In this document: piece by piece, positions 22,235 to 31,945 of the stretch | How positions within the stretch are numbered: the first letter of the stretch is position 1 | How the letters are laid out: every line of letters begins with the position of its first letter | Origin: Bipolaris cookei | Taxonomy: Eukaryota > Ascomycota > Dothideomycetes > Pleosporales > Pleosporaceae | Reading direction: 5' to 3' | Length of the DNA stretch: 64,000 nt | NCBI GenBank assembly: GCA_002286855.1 | Contig: NRSV01000004.1 | Span: forward strand, 587,213-651,212 | Notes under the pieces: model-generated | The model's database searches: none | Told to the model about the DNA's origin: nothing | What the model saw: only the letters and a program-made list of their open reading frames with translations | Made by a program: the position numbers and the translations under genes

Positions 22235-23203
22235 TTGCTTTCTTCTTGGAGAGAAAAACATGCAATTATTCAGAGAATGCATCATTAAGGGGTTGATGCT
22301 TCTTATGTGAGACTTTGCAGTCTCATGTTCGTTTCTTTTCGACTGCATATCTCTCAACTTTATGTTACCCTTTTCCCTGTCAAACTCTCACGTCTCAAGC
22401 ATGAAAATTTACATTTAGAAGTATCAATGACACGGTTGGCCGGCTGGGTTGGCGTTCGTATACCATCTCTCTGCCTATGGCAGTGATGCGGATTCGTTGG
22501 CTGTTTTGTTAAACTGCATTTTGGGCTGTATTGCAATGCACTGGGCATATCTTGATCGTTTTGGTTTTTCTCTGGTGTAACTGTCTTGGTAGAATCGTAG
22601 GCTGTTCTTGCCTCAGTCTTGTCAGTAGCATTTTCCTTTTAATGCCTATGACAGTCTGTTCTTCATGGCCGTTTCTGTAACGCCATGATGACAGTAGAAT
22701 TATTCCGGCCATGTTTCCACATTGCACCACGTCTCGTTGTCAATGACAACAGAAACGAACTTGCTCTACATATAGGTACTCTTCGGCCAATTTCGGCACA
22801 ATCGGTACGTACGTAGCCGTCTTCCGACATGCAACTCTAAACATCATGACCTCGGGATCATCCTAGTCCAATTCCACTTTCACTCAACGACCCCACATAC
22901 GTCATTGTCAAGCTCTTTGGGCCCATTGGACGCACGCTAACTGATGTAGCAACGGACGAGAAGCGGATGGAAGACCTGGGAAAGCTCAAGATGCTTATCA
23001 ATATTATTTTTGCACTTTAAGATAGTATGAAGTGATATTTACCCCATTGTCCTATCACCATTACTAACCGCCTCATACCAATATCATTGGCACAAGACTT
23101 AAGTGTATCTTTCTTGAACTGATTAAGAATTAAAATTCATTTTGGCCTAGAATCCGTCGTGTTATTCTAAGGAAAGAAGAGGAATCAATCTGGATCAGAA
23201 AAA
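22235..23203. other. Intergenic with a short coding-like remnant
   Basis: A 969-base gap. From about 22870 to 23020 (plus) a frame reads like protein (DPTYVIVKLFGPIGRTLTD, then a charged helix, ending in TAA) but has no ATG and no clear splice partner. It may be a gene remnant. Confidence 0.35.
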
Positions 23204-23380
23204 ATGAAGGAAGCTCAGGTTTCCAAAGGCCCGGTGGTTGTAATTAAGGATGTTGAGATTCCACAGCCGGGTCCTAAGCAAGTCGTTATCAAAGTCGTAG
23301 TGAGTGGAACTAATCCTAAGGACTGGTAAGTTTTCTTTATTTTCTTTCTTTCTTTATTTTCTTTCTTTCTTTCTTTATTT

Positions 23381-23452
<72 letters not shown>

Positions 23453-24422
23453 TATGCCATCCCCATGAGTCTCCTCATCGCCAAGATATCGTTCGAATCT
23501 AACATAACAACCAACAAATAGGAAAATCCCCGAATGGGGCATCCAAAAAGAAACCAACACAGGCGATGACATCGCCGGCTATGTGCACAGCGTCGGATCC
23601 GAAGTCTACGAGTTCAAGCCAGGAGACCGCGTTGCTTCCTTCCACGAAATGATGACTCCAGGTGGCAGCTTCGCAGAGTATGCAGTAGGCTGGCAACACA
23701 CGACCTTCCACATCCCCAAATCCGTCTCTTTCGAAGAAGCAGCTACCATTCCCCTTGCCGCCATGACATCAGCAATCGGCCTACAGTTGCGACTCGGTCT
23801 CCCCGACCCATGGACTCCCGTGCCAGACGGCAAAAAATTACCCCTAGTCATCTACGGTGGCGCCAGTGCCGTCGGCGCCTTTGCCATCAAAATCGCCCGC
23901 AAAGCAAATATCCACCCTATCATCGCCGTCGCAGGGCGCGGCATATCTTACGTTGAAACGCTACTGGACCGCTCCAAGGGCGACACAATCGTCGATTACC
24001 GCGCCGACAACGAAGCCGTCGTAAAGGGGATCCGAGATGCGCTCCAAGGAGAAAAACTACGCCGCGCTTTGGACGCCGTGTCCGAACACGGCTCGTATGT
24101 TAATATCGCCAAGGTACTTGACCCTCATGGCACGATTGCGCTCGTGTTGCCTGGTAAGGAGTACGAGGGTATACCGGAGACTGTGACGCAGACGCTGACG
24201 AAGGTGGGCTCGGCGCATGCCGAGGATGCGGATTTTGCTCATGTCATGTTTAGGTGGATGGCGAGGGGTTTGCAGGAGGGGTGGTTCACGGGACATCCGT
24301 TTGAGGTTGTGTCTGGGGGGTTGCAGGGTGTGGAGACGGGGTTGAGGAACTTGAAGGAGGGCAAGGCAAGTGCGGTTAAATATGTTTATAGGATTAGTGA
24401 AGAGGAGGATGGGAAGTTGTGA
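23204..24422 (+). CDS. Quinone oxidoreductase-like MDR enzyme
   Basis: Two exons, 23204-23325 and 23522-24422, give 340 residues, normal for the medium-chain dehydrogenase/reductase superfamily. The N-terminal GroES-like domain has PQPGPKQVVIKV and TNPKDWKIP, and the Rossmann fold has VIYGGASAVGAFAIKIAR for NAD(P)H. The zinc ligands of true alcohol dehydrogenases are not evident, which places it with quinone oxidoreductases or trans-acting enoyl reductases. It probably reduces an activated double bond or quinone with NADPH; the substrate is unknown. No polyketide synthase lies nearby, so a role in a metabolite cluster is not supported. The 196-bp intron is filled with a TTTC microsatellite. 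Confidence 0.88.
23331..23454. repeat. TTTC microsatellite inside an intron
   Basis: About 120 bases of tandem TTTC with occasional TTTA units, beginning a few bases after the donor of the only intron of the MDR gene. The last block has more than 12 uninterrupted units. It lengthens the intron to 196 bp, against 45-110 bp for most introns here. Confidence 0.95.
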
Positions 24423-24765
24423 GGTGTGTAAGGTAGTAAGAGAAGAGGTTTGTGTTTGAGTGTTAAGGGGTGGTGAGAAGAATTCTGAGTGTAGTATGTG
24501 TATTGCATGAATCCATGGAGAGAGATGATTGTCATTCGTTTTTTGATACAGCGAGATGATTTAACTGATCAAACTGATGTCGTGGAATGTCTATACGTGT
24601 TATTGCAACTACCAATTTCTATACGTTTACTTTTGATGAAAAGATTAAACAGTCTTTGGCTACAGTAATTTACAATCAGCATTCTAGTATCGAGTCCTAA
24701 AGTACGTTAGTTTAACATACTCAACGGAAAGGACAATAAATATACGCTAAGATTTCACTTCACTT
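24423..24765. other. Intergenic, convergent 3' ends
   Basis: This 343-base AT-rich gap separates the MDR gene from the decayed glycosidase. No gene is seen. Confidence 0.5.
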
Positions 24766-26743
24766 TTAGTGCACCGAATTTGAGTTCGAAACACGAATAC
24801 TATATTTCCCACCCGCCAACTCAAACACCGCATACCCCTCCCTCCCCAAAACCACCTTGTTAACTACTATCTCTCCACCCTATCCCTTAACCAGCAACCT
24901 CACCCACCCCCTCGTCCCCACAGGCGTCTCAATCACCAAACTATAAGCCCCTCCCACCCTTCCCTAAACCCTGTCTCCGCCCTCTCCAAGTCCCCAAATC
25001 CCGGCTGAACCTCCCACCTCCTCCCCACGGGCTCCGTAACCCTCAATCCCGCCACCGACTCCGTCATCGCGCTGGTCGGGCCACTACTCCACCCATGACT
25101 ATGACTCACATAACTCAAACCACCCTCATACCCTCTCTCGCTTCTATACCCTAATGTCCCAGCTCGGTCTGATAAGATCGAGGGCACGGTCTGCGTGGCG
25201 GGATTTGAAGTGCGCTTGGATTTCGAAGCCGGAGATGAAGGGAGAGATGTTACCTGGGAGTTCAGGGGGTCCAGTTTTGCGTTAGGGCGGTGGAGATGGA
25301 GAGGCCGATTGAGGAAGTGGGAGGGGGGGGGTGAGGGAGAAGAGGAGGGCGAGGCTGTTGGCGTCTTGCGGGTAGAGAGAGGTTAGGGTTGCATTGTCGC
25401 GGAAGGCGCCGTAGGAGGGGTCGAAGGAGTGGGTTAGGAGGGCTGTTTGGAGGGATTTGGCGCGGGTGCGCCATGTGAAGGCTAGGGAGGTGGTGTCGTT
25501 GGGCAAGGTTGAGAGGGAGGCGCTGGTTTGGAGGGTGTGGAAGAGGAGGACGTTTGCAGCTGTGTTGTTGGAGCCGGTGTGCCAGCGGCCCCAGTCGCGG
25601 GTTCCGGTTTGATTCAGAAGCCCCGACGAGTCTACTTTGGCTTAGATGTAGTCAATGGCTTTAAGGTACTTGGGCCAGTTCTTCAGAACAAAGTCTGCGT
25701 CGCCCGTGTACAGCATGTAGTTGTACGTCCCGATCAGCGTCCATATATGGTACGTATCGCTCTTCTACTGCAAGAGTGGAGGCCCAGCTTCCGGCAAGGA
25801 CCCATCCTCTTTCTGATAATCAAACATTACCTGCAACGCATTCCTCACACTCTCCAGATTCCCCATGCTCACAAACGTAGACGGCACAGCAACCTCCATA
25901 TCCCCGGGCCAAACCGCCTGATCCCTCTTCGCCCCATCAACCAAGATACTCGACCCAGACCCCAACGTCGCGTTATTTGCCCACCCCTTCTCGAGCATGG
26001 GAACCCACCGCCCGGTACTCGGCGGCACAGCATTAGTTTGAAGTGTATACGCACCTGCATATCAAGTAGCATTAAGCCACAAGTCATCGCAGTAAAAATA
26101 CCTCTGGTATGCACGTAAATTTGACCACGTAGGCTGGAAACTCAGTTCCAGCTGCGCATCAGTCAACACAACATGTGTCCCCGTATCTGTAATCAAAAAC
26201 ATAGTCACGTATTTAAATCCGCCTCTTAACACTTCGTCTGGTATCGTATACACCCCAGGCCCCGCCGCTGATGTATTGAAATACAGTGCTCCATCTCCTC
26301 CTGAGAATCTTCTGTTGGAAGAGTCGGACGAGTAGCCTACCCAGTTCAGTACTTCAGAGAACGCGATGCCGATGGTGCCCGTGCCGTTTCTGGTATACGT
26401 AAGAGATGCAATGCCACCAACTTCGTAGCCAAAGCCGAAAACGACGTTTGTGCCGTTGCCGCGGAGAGTGGCGGTGCGAGGGTAGCTGGCTGGACGGCGG
26501 TCGCGAAGTGTGAAGACGAATCAGGGGGCGCACGATGCGGTTGCGTGGTGCGTAGATGAATTGGTCCCAGGGTCCTTGGGCGGCAATATTAAAAGTAAGT
26601 TGAAGCGAAAATGGGAAAAGTTACGGACCGGAGAATGCGGCTTCAGTTGGTCCTGTGCATGTGGTGTCTTGTCAACACCCTGCTGCTGAGATTTTCAAGG
26701 GAAATAGCAAGAGTGTAATGATTGTCCATGCTAACATTGCCAT
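24766..26743 (-). pseudogene. Decayed secreted six-hairpin glycosidase (alpha-L-rhamnosidase-like)
   Basis: Read on the minus strand from an ATG at 26743, a signal peptide (MAMLAWTIITLLLFPLK) is followed by a TGA, then by PWDQFIYAPRNRIVRP, a frameshift, and a long stretch with VFGFGYEVGGIASLTY and GAKRDQAVWPGDMEVAVPS, the six-hairpin catalytic core. Further stops are a TGA near 26062 (LWLNAT then YAGAYTLQ in the same frame), a TAG near 25768 and a TAA near 25641, plus frameshifts near 25290 and 25150. The C-terminal part SYVSHSHGWSSGPTSAMTE is family-typical and the frame ends at 24766. Relatives are secreted enzymes trimming rhamnose or related sugars from plant polysaccharide. With at least four nonsense codons and several frameshifts it cannot make an active enzyme. 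Confidence 0.85.
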
Positions 26744-27244
26744 GCCTATTATATTCGAGTAAAACATAGAGTTTCTTGACAATTCTGCTACACAGTTCGC
26801 GACTCCAATTGTAGATACATTCTAGGACACTATATACGACTCGGTGTCATAGAGCTAGAGTGCTAGGCTCTATCAGCCTGCAAGGATGCAGTAAGCTTAA
26901 GTGTCACCCATGCGAGCAACAAGTCAAGCTTGTTGTCTTGTGCCTGCCTTTTTGGCTGAGTGGTTGGCGCGTATGGCTACGTGCTTGGCTCCTCTAGGAG
27001 CCCGCCCTGACACTCGGCATGCAATATGCCGAGCGGGCGCACCGGGCCGGGAACAAGTGATATGCATGCAAGAAGATCAGCAATTCCGGAGAACGAGGTA
27101 CAGAGACGCCACAGTAAGATGAAGGATTGTGGCTTGCATCTCATTGACCAACGTACCGCATTCTTTCGTATCAACAAAGTGTAATTTTGCCCTGATGCAC
27201 TTACAGCAGAGGAACCCAACTATCCTTTCAACAGAATTTTACGC
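26744..27244. other. Intergenic with a GC-rich hairpin
   Basis: A 501-base gap. Most of it is featureless, but 27000-27038 contains a strong GC-rich inverted repeat. No tRNA can be folded here (no T-arm consensus) and no gene is seen. Confidence 0.45.
27013..27033. repeat. Inverted repeat (8-bp arms, 5-bp loop)
   Basis: CTCGGCAT and ATGCCGAG flank the loop GCAAT. A further GCCCGC (27000-27005) faces GCGGGC (27033-27038), which would extend the stem around an internal loop. It is not at a gene end that I can identify. Confidence 0.6.
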
Positions 27245-28461
27245 CTACAACTTCCCCTTAACCTCACCCCCAAGAATCTCCTCTCTCCTCCTAACTTCCA
27301 CATCCCTCGGTCCCTCCTTCTTAAACTTTGCAGTGACAACCCACTCCTTAATACCCCTCCTATCCTGTCCCTGCTCTTCCACTTCTTTCCCCGGTCTATC
27401 CAAAACGAGCACAGCCGTGCTCTTATCCACACCGCCAATACCATCCTGCTCACTCTCACCGTACTCGCCTTTGCCCAGGACAATGGGCGAGATGCAAGCT
27501 TCAGTGAACGGAACTTCAGGCTGGCCATTATAGATGCGCGGCTTCTGTAGGAAGCCAAGGAGCCTGTCGCGTTCGGCCTGGAGCTCGGATAGTGGAGGGG
27601 TGGGCGAGGATGGCGAAGTTACGGTTGCAGCTAGATATGGGGAGAGCATAAGTGTGAGAAAGAATTGAGGGGGGAACAAGATGATTCTGTTCTGTCGCGC
27701 GAGATCTATCCATTTGTTTGGTGGCAAGAAGCGTGCGGCGGTATGTTCAATGCCCCCGTCGTGCCTGGGCTTTGGGATGATGATTTCGGCCTCTTCTTCC
27801 AGACCTGAAGAGGGTGGCTTGCCCTGGGGGGCAGCGTGCTTGGTTGGTGATACAGAGCCAAGAGGTAGCAGGTAAATATACATTTGTGTTGTAAAGCGCT
27901 TGGGCAGGCTCTTGGGCGTTACCACTGGCGTAACCCAGCGGGTAAAGGGAATTAGTGATTCAGTGTCGGGTACGGCTCCCCATTTTTCCAACAAGTCTCC
28001 AAACTTGATTTCTCCGTTATGGACGGCTTTTCTACCTTCCTCTCTTTCCTCGTCGCTGATTTCGGTGAATAGTTTACCAGTCTTCTTACTCTTAGCAAGA
28101 ACAATGCCACATTCCTCGAATGTCTCGCGGATGGCTGCCATGCGATATACGGGTCCATCTCGATGTCTGTTGGGATGATCTGGACCAGGCATCTCGCCAT
28201 CATGGGTCTTTGAGACTGCGCCACCAGGGAAGACATGTGCAGAAGCAAAGGTAGAAGCCTTGGACACGCGATGGAGGAGCAAGATTTGATTTGTTGGAGA
28301 TATTAGGAGTACGCTGAATGTTTTTAGCATGTGTCGTGTAACAAGTTACGCTTGTTGCCGATCAACGTAATTTGGAGTACAGCCTACCTTGCACTTGGCC
28401 TGGGAACAACAGGTGTCTTGGCCGGTTCCTTGGGCGACTGATGGTCTGGTTTTGTGGACAT
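27245..28461 (-). CDS. NUDIX hydrolase (NUDT19-like)
   Basis: Two exons: 28461-28388 and 28313-27245, giving 380 residues. Exon 1 (MSTKPDHQSPKEPAKT) joins in phase to SVLLISPTNQILLLHRV, where homologues start their fold. The substrate region AHVFPGGAV is followed by the Nudix helix AAIRETFEECGIVLAK with the catalytic Arg-Glu and Glu-Glu. Long insertions between the motif and the C-terminus fit the NUDT19/RP2 group, which hydrolyses CoA esters or other nucleoside diphosphate derivatives; the substrate is not certain here. No peroxisomal SKL ending is present (it ends EVKGKL). Start by exon 1 is preferred to the internal ATG at 28330, which would read through the intron. Confidence 0.86.
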
Positions 28462-29013
28462 TTTGCACTCCTGGAGTCTAAGTATCCCTCGCCGGTGAAA
28501 AGGTAAGTTCGTTGGCAACGCAAGTAAGGGTCGTGCGCGATGCTGCAGTCGAAAAGTTGAGGATGAGCGAACAACTGGACGTATCGGATTCTGAAGATGC
28601 GACAGTGAGAACTGGGCTGTATTCTTGAGCGAGGTTGCATTTGCTTTGAGCGAGATTGCATTTGCCTTGAGCATTTCTAGCAAAGAGAGGGCGAGACCAA
28701 CATGTGTGATGTGTAGGTGCATGACACGGGAAGATGCCGAGGTTAAACCTAGCGCAGTGATTGACGCGGGTCAAGATGTTGTTGGGAAATTTGCGGCAGC
28801 ACCACCCTCTTCCAGCTAAAGATACATTTCGTACGTTGAAAATGAACAGAGTTCGTGGTATCATTGCTTTTTAGCCTATCCATTGCTCCAATAACATATA
28901 ATCATCAGTCATCTTTGCATGTCGCGTGTCTAACAATGAGAGAATCCTGTAGCCCAACAACAACCCACTTAACGCCCTCCCAATGCATTGAATCACTTTT
29001 GTCCCTCAATCAC
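28462..29013. other. Intergenic, tandem minus-strand genes
   Basis: This 552-base gap holds the NUDIX promoter and the IMPDH 3' UTR. A 128-codon minus frame overlapping it has no domain. A short direct duplication (tttgagcgagattgcatttgc-like units) lies near 28625-28670. Confidence 0.45.
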
Positions 29014-30932
29014 CTAAGAGTAGAGCTTCTTGTCGAAGCTGTGAAGTCCGTGGACGTTACCCTCAGCCTGTGCGCTGGCAGTTCGCAATTCGAACCTGAC
29101 GGTTCCGTTTGAAACGCCCTCATGAAGCTCTGTAAGGCTCTTGACACCAATGTCCTGCAGAGAGTGCTGAACACCAGCCATAAGGTAGGGAACAAACTTG
29201 GTGATGGAGCCACGGTCCTGGACAGATCCAGAGACACCCTGAGCAACCAAGACACGATCACCCTCGGAAAAGTAGCGCGCAGTACCGGCGTTGCTGGCCT
29301 TGGAGTCTTGAGCACCGCCTCCGGCCTTCTTGTCCTCCATAGCGGCGATACTACCCATACCACGGTAGGCTTTGACGAGCTGACCGTCGCGGCTGACAAA
29401 GTACTCTCCGGGAGACTCGGTGGTACCGGCGAGAAGACCACCCATCATGACAGTGGATGCGCCCATGGCAAGACCCTTGACAATGTGTCCAACGTTTTGG
29501 ATACCACCATCAGCAATGCAGGGCACGCCAAAGCGACGAGCGAAAGACGTGACGTTGAATACGGAGGTGGCTTGCGGTCTTCCAACAGCCATGACTTCCT
29601 GGGTAATGCAGGCGCTTCCACTGCCCATACCGATGCGCAGACCGTCGGCGCCGGCGGCGATGAGCGCAGCAGCTTGTTCACGGGTGACGACGTTACCACC
29701 AATGACGTCAAGCTGGGGGTACTTCTCCTTGACGTACTTGATCATCTCAATCTGGTACATGCTGTTACCCTGGCTGCTGTCAAGAATGACAATGTCGAGA
29801 CCAGCGTCTACAAGCTTCTGCAAACGGATCTTGTCCTCTGGCCGGGTACCAATGGCAGCGGCAGCGATCAACTGCTTGGAGTGGGGGAGCTTAGAGGCAA
29901 GGGGGAAGTTGAGGTTCTTCATCAAGTCGGAGCGCGACAGCAGCGCGATGAGATTAAAGTTCTCATCGACAATGGGAAGCTTGCCCTTCTTGGACTTGTT
30001 GAGGATGTCGTTGGCCTCCTTGAGCTCGACGCCGTGGCGGGCGGTTACGAGGTCGGTCGACATGACTGCCGTGACGGGGTCATCAAGCTTGTCGTGGAAC
30101 TGAATATCGCGGGGTGTGATGATACCAACAAGCTTGGAGCGCAGGGTGCCATTCTCTGCAACCCTTGTTAGCGATTGCGCATTGCAAGATATGAAAAAAC
30201 AAATAGCAGGTATGAAGCATTTCAGGTATATTTTCTCCACAGCACGACGGAATCGTTACGGATGAACGAAAGTTAAAAATTGAAAAGGTAATCATCACGA
30301 TGCAAGGGTGTAGAAGGAGTGTGTCTGACTTACCAGTGACGGGAAAGCCACCGAATCCCCACTTCTCCTTGAGAGCCTTTGCCTGTCCGACGGTGGTGGT
30401 GGGCGAAATGACCACAGGGTCCAAGATGAAGCCGTTCTCGAAGCGCTTGACCTTGCGCACCATCTCGGCCTGGTCCTCCTGGGAGCAGTTATGGTGGATG
30501 ACACCGAGACCTCCGAGGAGCGCAATGTGGATCGCCATGTTGTGCTCAGTGACCGTGTCCATAGGGGAAGAGACAAAGGGAGTCTTCAGGGAGATGCGCT
30601 TCGTGATGGGGGTATCGAGGGCAACCTCAGCCGCGGGGAAGCCTGTGGCCCTGTTAGGATGCTGCGATTACATGGCCAGAATGCTAGAAAAAGTTTCTGG
30701 TAGGCAGGGTAGGCCTAGGATGGCAAAATTGCGAGGCAAACGCACCAATGTAGCCGGGAAGCATGAGGAAGTCATTGTAGGTCAGACCACCGTTCTTCTT
30801 GGAATCGATGAGCGTCTTGACATCAATTCCATCGTGCTCAGGGTACTCGTTCTTGAGGATCTCAAGCGCCTTGGTGTGGTCCAGGGCGTCGACGGTGGTG
30901 TTGGTCATGGCGTCGCCGTTTGAAATGGGCAT
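29014..30932 (-). CDS. IMD: Inosine-5'-monophosphate dehydrogenase
   Basis: Three exons: 30932-30746, 30642-30334 and 30155-29014, giving 545 residues, the normal length. The enzyme converts IMP to XMP with NAD+, the rate-limiting step of guanine nucleotide synthesis, in the cytosol. The N-terminus LTYNDFLMLPGYIG, the two CBS domains (about residues 130-250), the active-site loop GMGSGSACITQE with the catalytic Cys, and RGMGSIAAM of the flap region are all present. An ATG at 30908 (MTNTTVDALD) is a second possible start. Intron 2 is 178 bp. It is divergent from the IQGAP gene across about 1 kb. A long plus-strand open frame over the same bases is a codon-bias shadow. Confidence 0.96.
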
Positions 30933-31945
30933 GACGTGAAAATAAGAGAAAACAGCTTGTCGAGGAACAGACAAGGGCAGCTGGGGTATCACTGAAAGAA
31001 AACAGACCGTGGTTCTTTGAGCAAAGACAGCGGCCGGGGAAAGTTGCAAGCTTTCCCAAGAGAAAAAAAAAGTGTGAGAACAACGGCGGGGAAAGAATTT
31101 CAGTGGGCGCGAATGCCAAGGCCGAGTCCGGTTCAGGTGACCCCGCCTTTTAGCGTGTCGGCGGGCGCGTCGCAAGAGAAGACCATTTTTGGCGTCGAGG
31201 GCAGCGCGACAGGCTGCGACAAGGATGGAGCGAGTTGTGCCAAAAGGGCGAGAAGATGGCGACGTGGGCGAATTTATCTCAGGCCATCTCGAGGGACGCT
31301 AGACGACGTGCGCTGGGACGCATTGGTTCCCCGTGCAAGAGGCGCTGTCCAAATAGCGGTGTCCACCCTCTGTGCAGACGAGACAGACGCTGGCCTCTTG
31401 CTCGAGGGGTGCGCGAGATGAAGCATCGCGACACGATACCACCAGGGCTCCCAGGGCTGACGAGCGCTAACACATTGCTTTACCAGAACCCCCCGTTGGG
31501 ATGGGATAGGATGGGACGGGGGGGGTGACGTGACGGGCGGGTCGAGAAGTGTTCTGGTCGGCTGGCCTCGGTTGGCTCGACAACACACACTCGCAGCCCG
31601 AGTAAACATGGGCCCGAAAGCTTAGACTCAACCACACGTCCATTTGCAGTCTCAACGCCGTAGTCTTCATCCTGCGATACCCCATTTCCCGCCTTTCTTT
31701 ACCCTCGTTGCCCGTGCAGACTCGACTTGCGCGCCTGGTCGCAGGGCTGAATCCGTTTCCTTTGGGCTGTGTGCGCTCTTTTCATTTGTCCGGCAGTCGC
31801 CTCCACCATCAATCTCTTCTAATATCCGGGCCTCCATGACGGTCTCTTGAGCCTCACCTGCAAACAACATTGAGCAGCCTGCATCGGATCCCGTGCAACA
31901 TATGCTGTCCCGCGCCCCGTCGCACCATCGCCCTCTGCCCTCACC
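30933..31945. promoter_or_regulatory. Shared divergent upstream region of IMPDH and IQGAP
   Basis: A 1,013-base GC-rich gap between two divergent start codons, with a short poly-G run near 31519-31526 and CT-rich leaders on both sides. No other gene is seen; open frames on both strands lack domains. Confidence 0.5.

Noticed and set aside
26940..27060. tRNA-like sequence
   Set aside because: GGCTGAGTGGTTGGC resembles a tRNA D-arm region, but no T-arm consensus or cloverleaf can be made.
29122..30171. A 349-codon plus-strand frame antisense to IMPDH
   Set aside because: It mirrors the codon bias of the IMPDH exon, has no domain, and the minus-strand protein is unmistakable.
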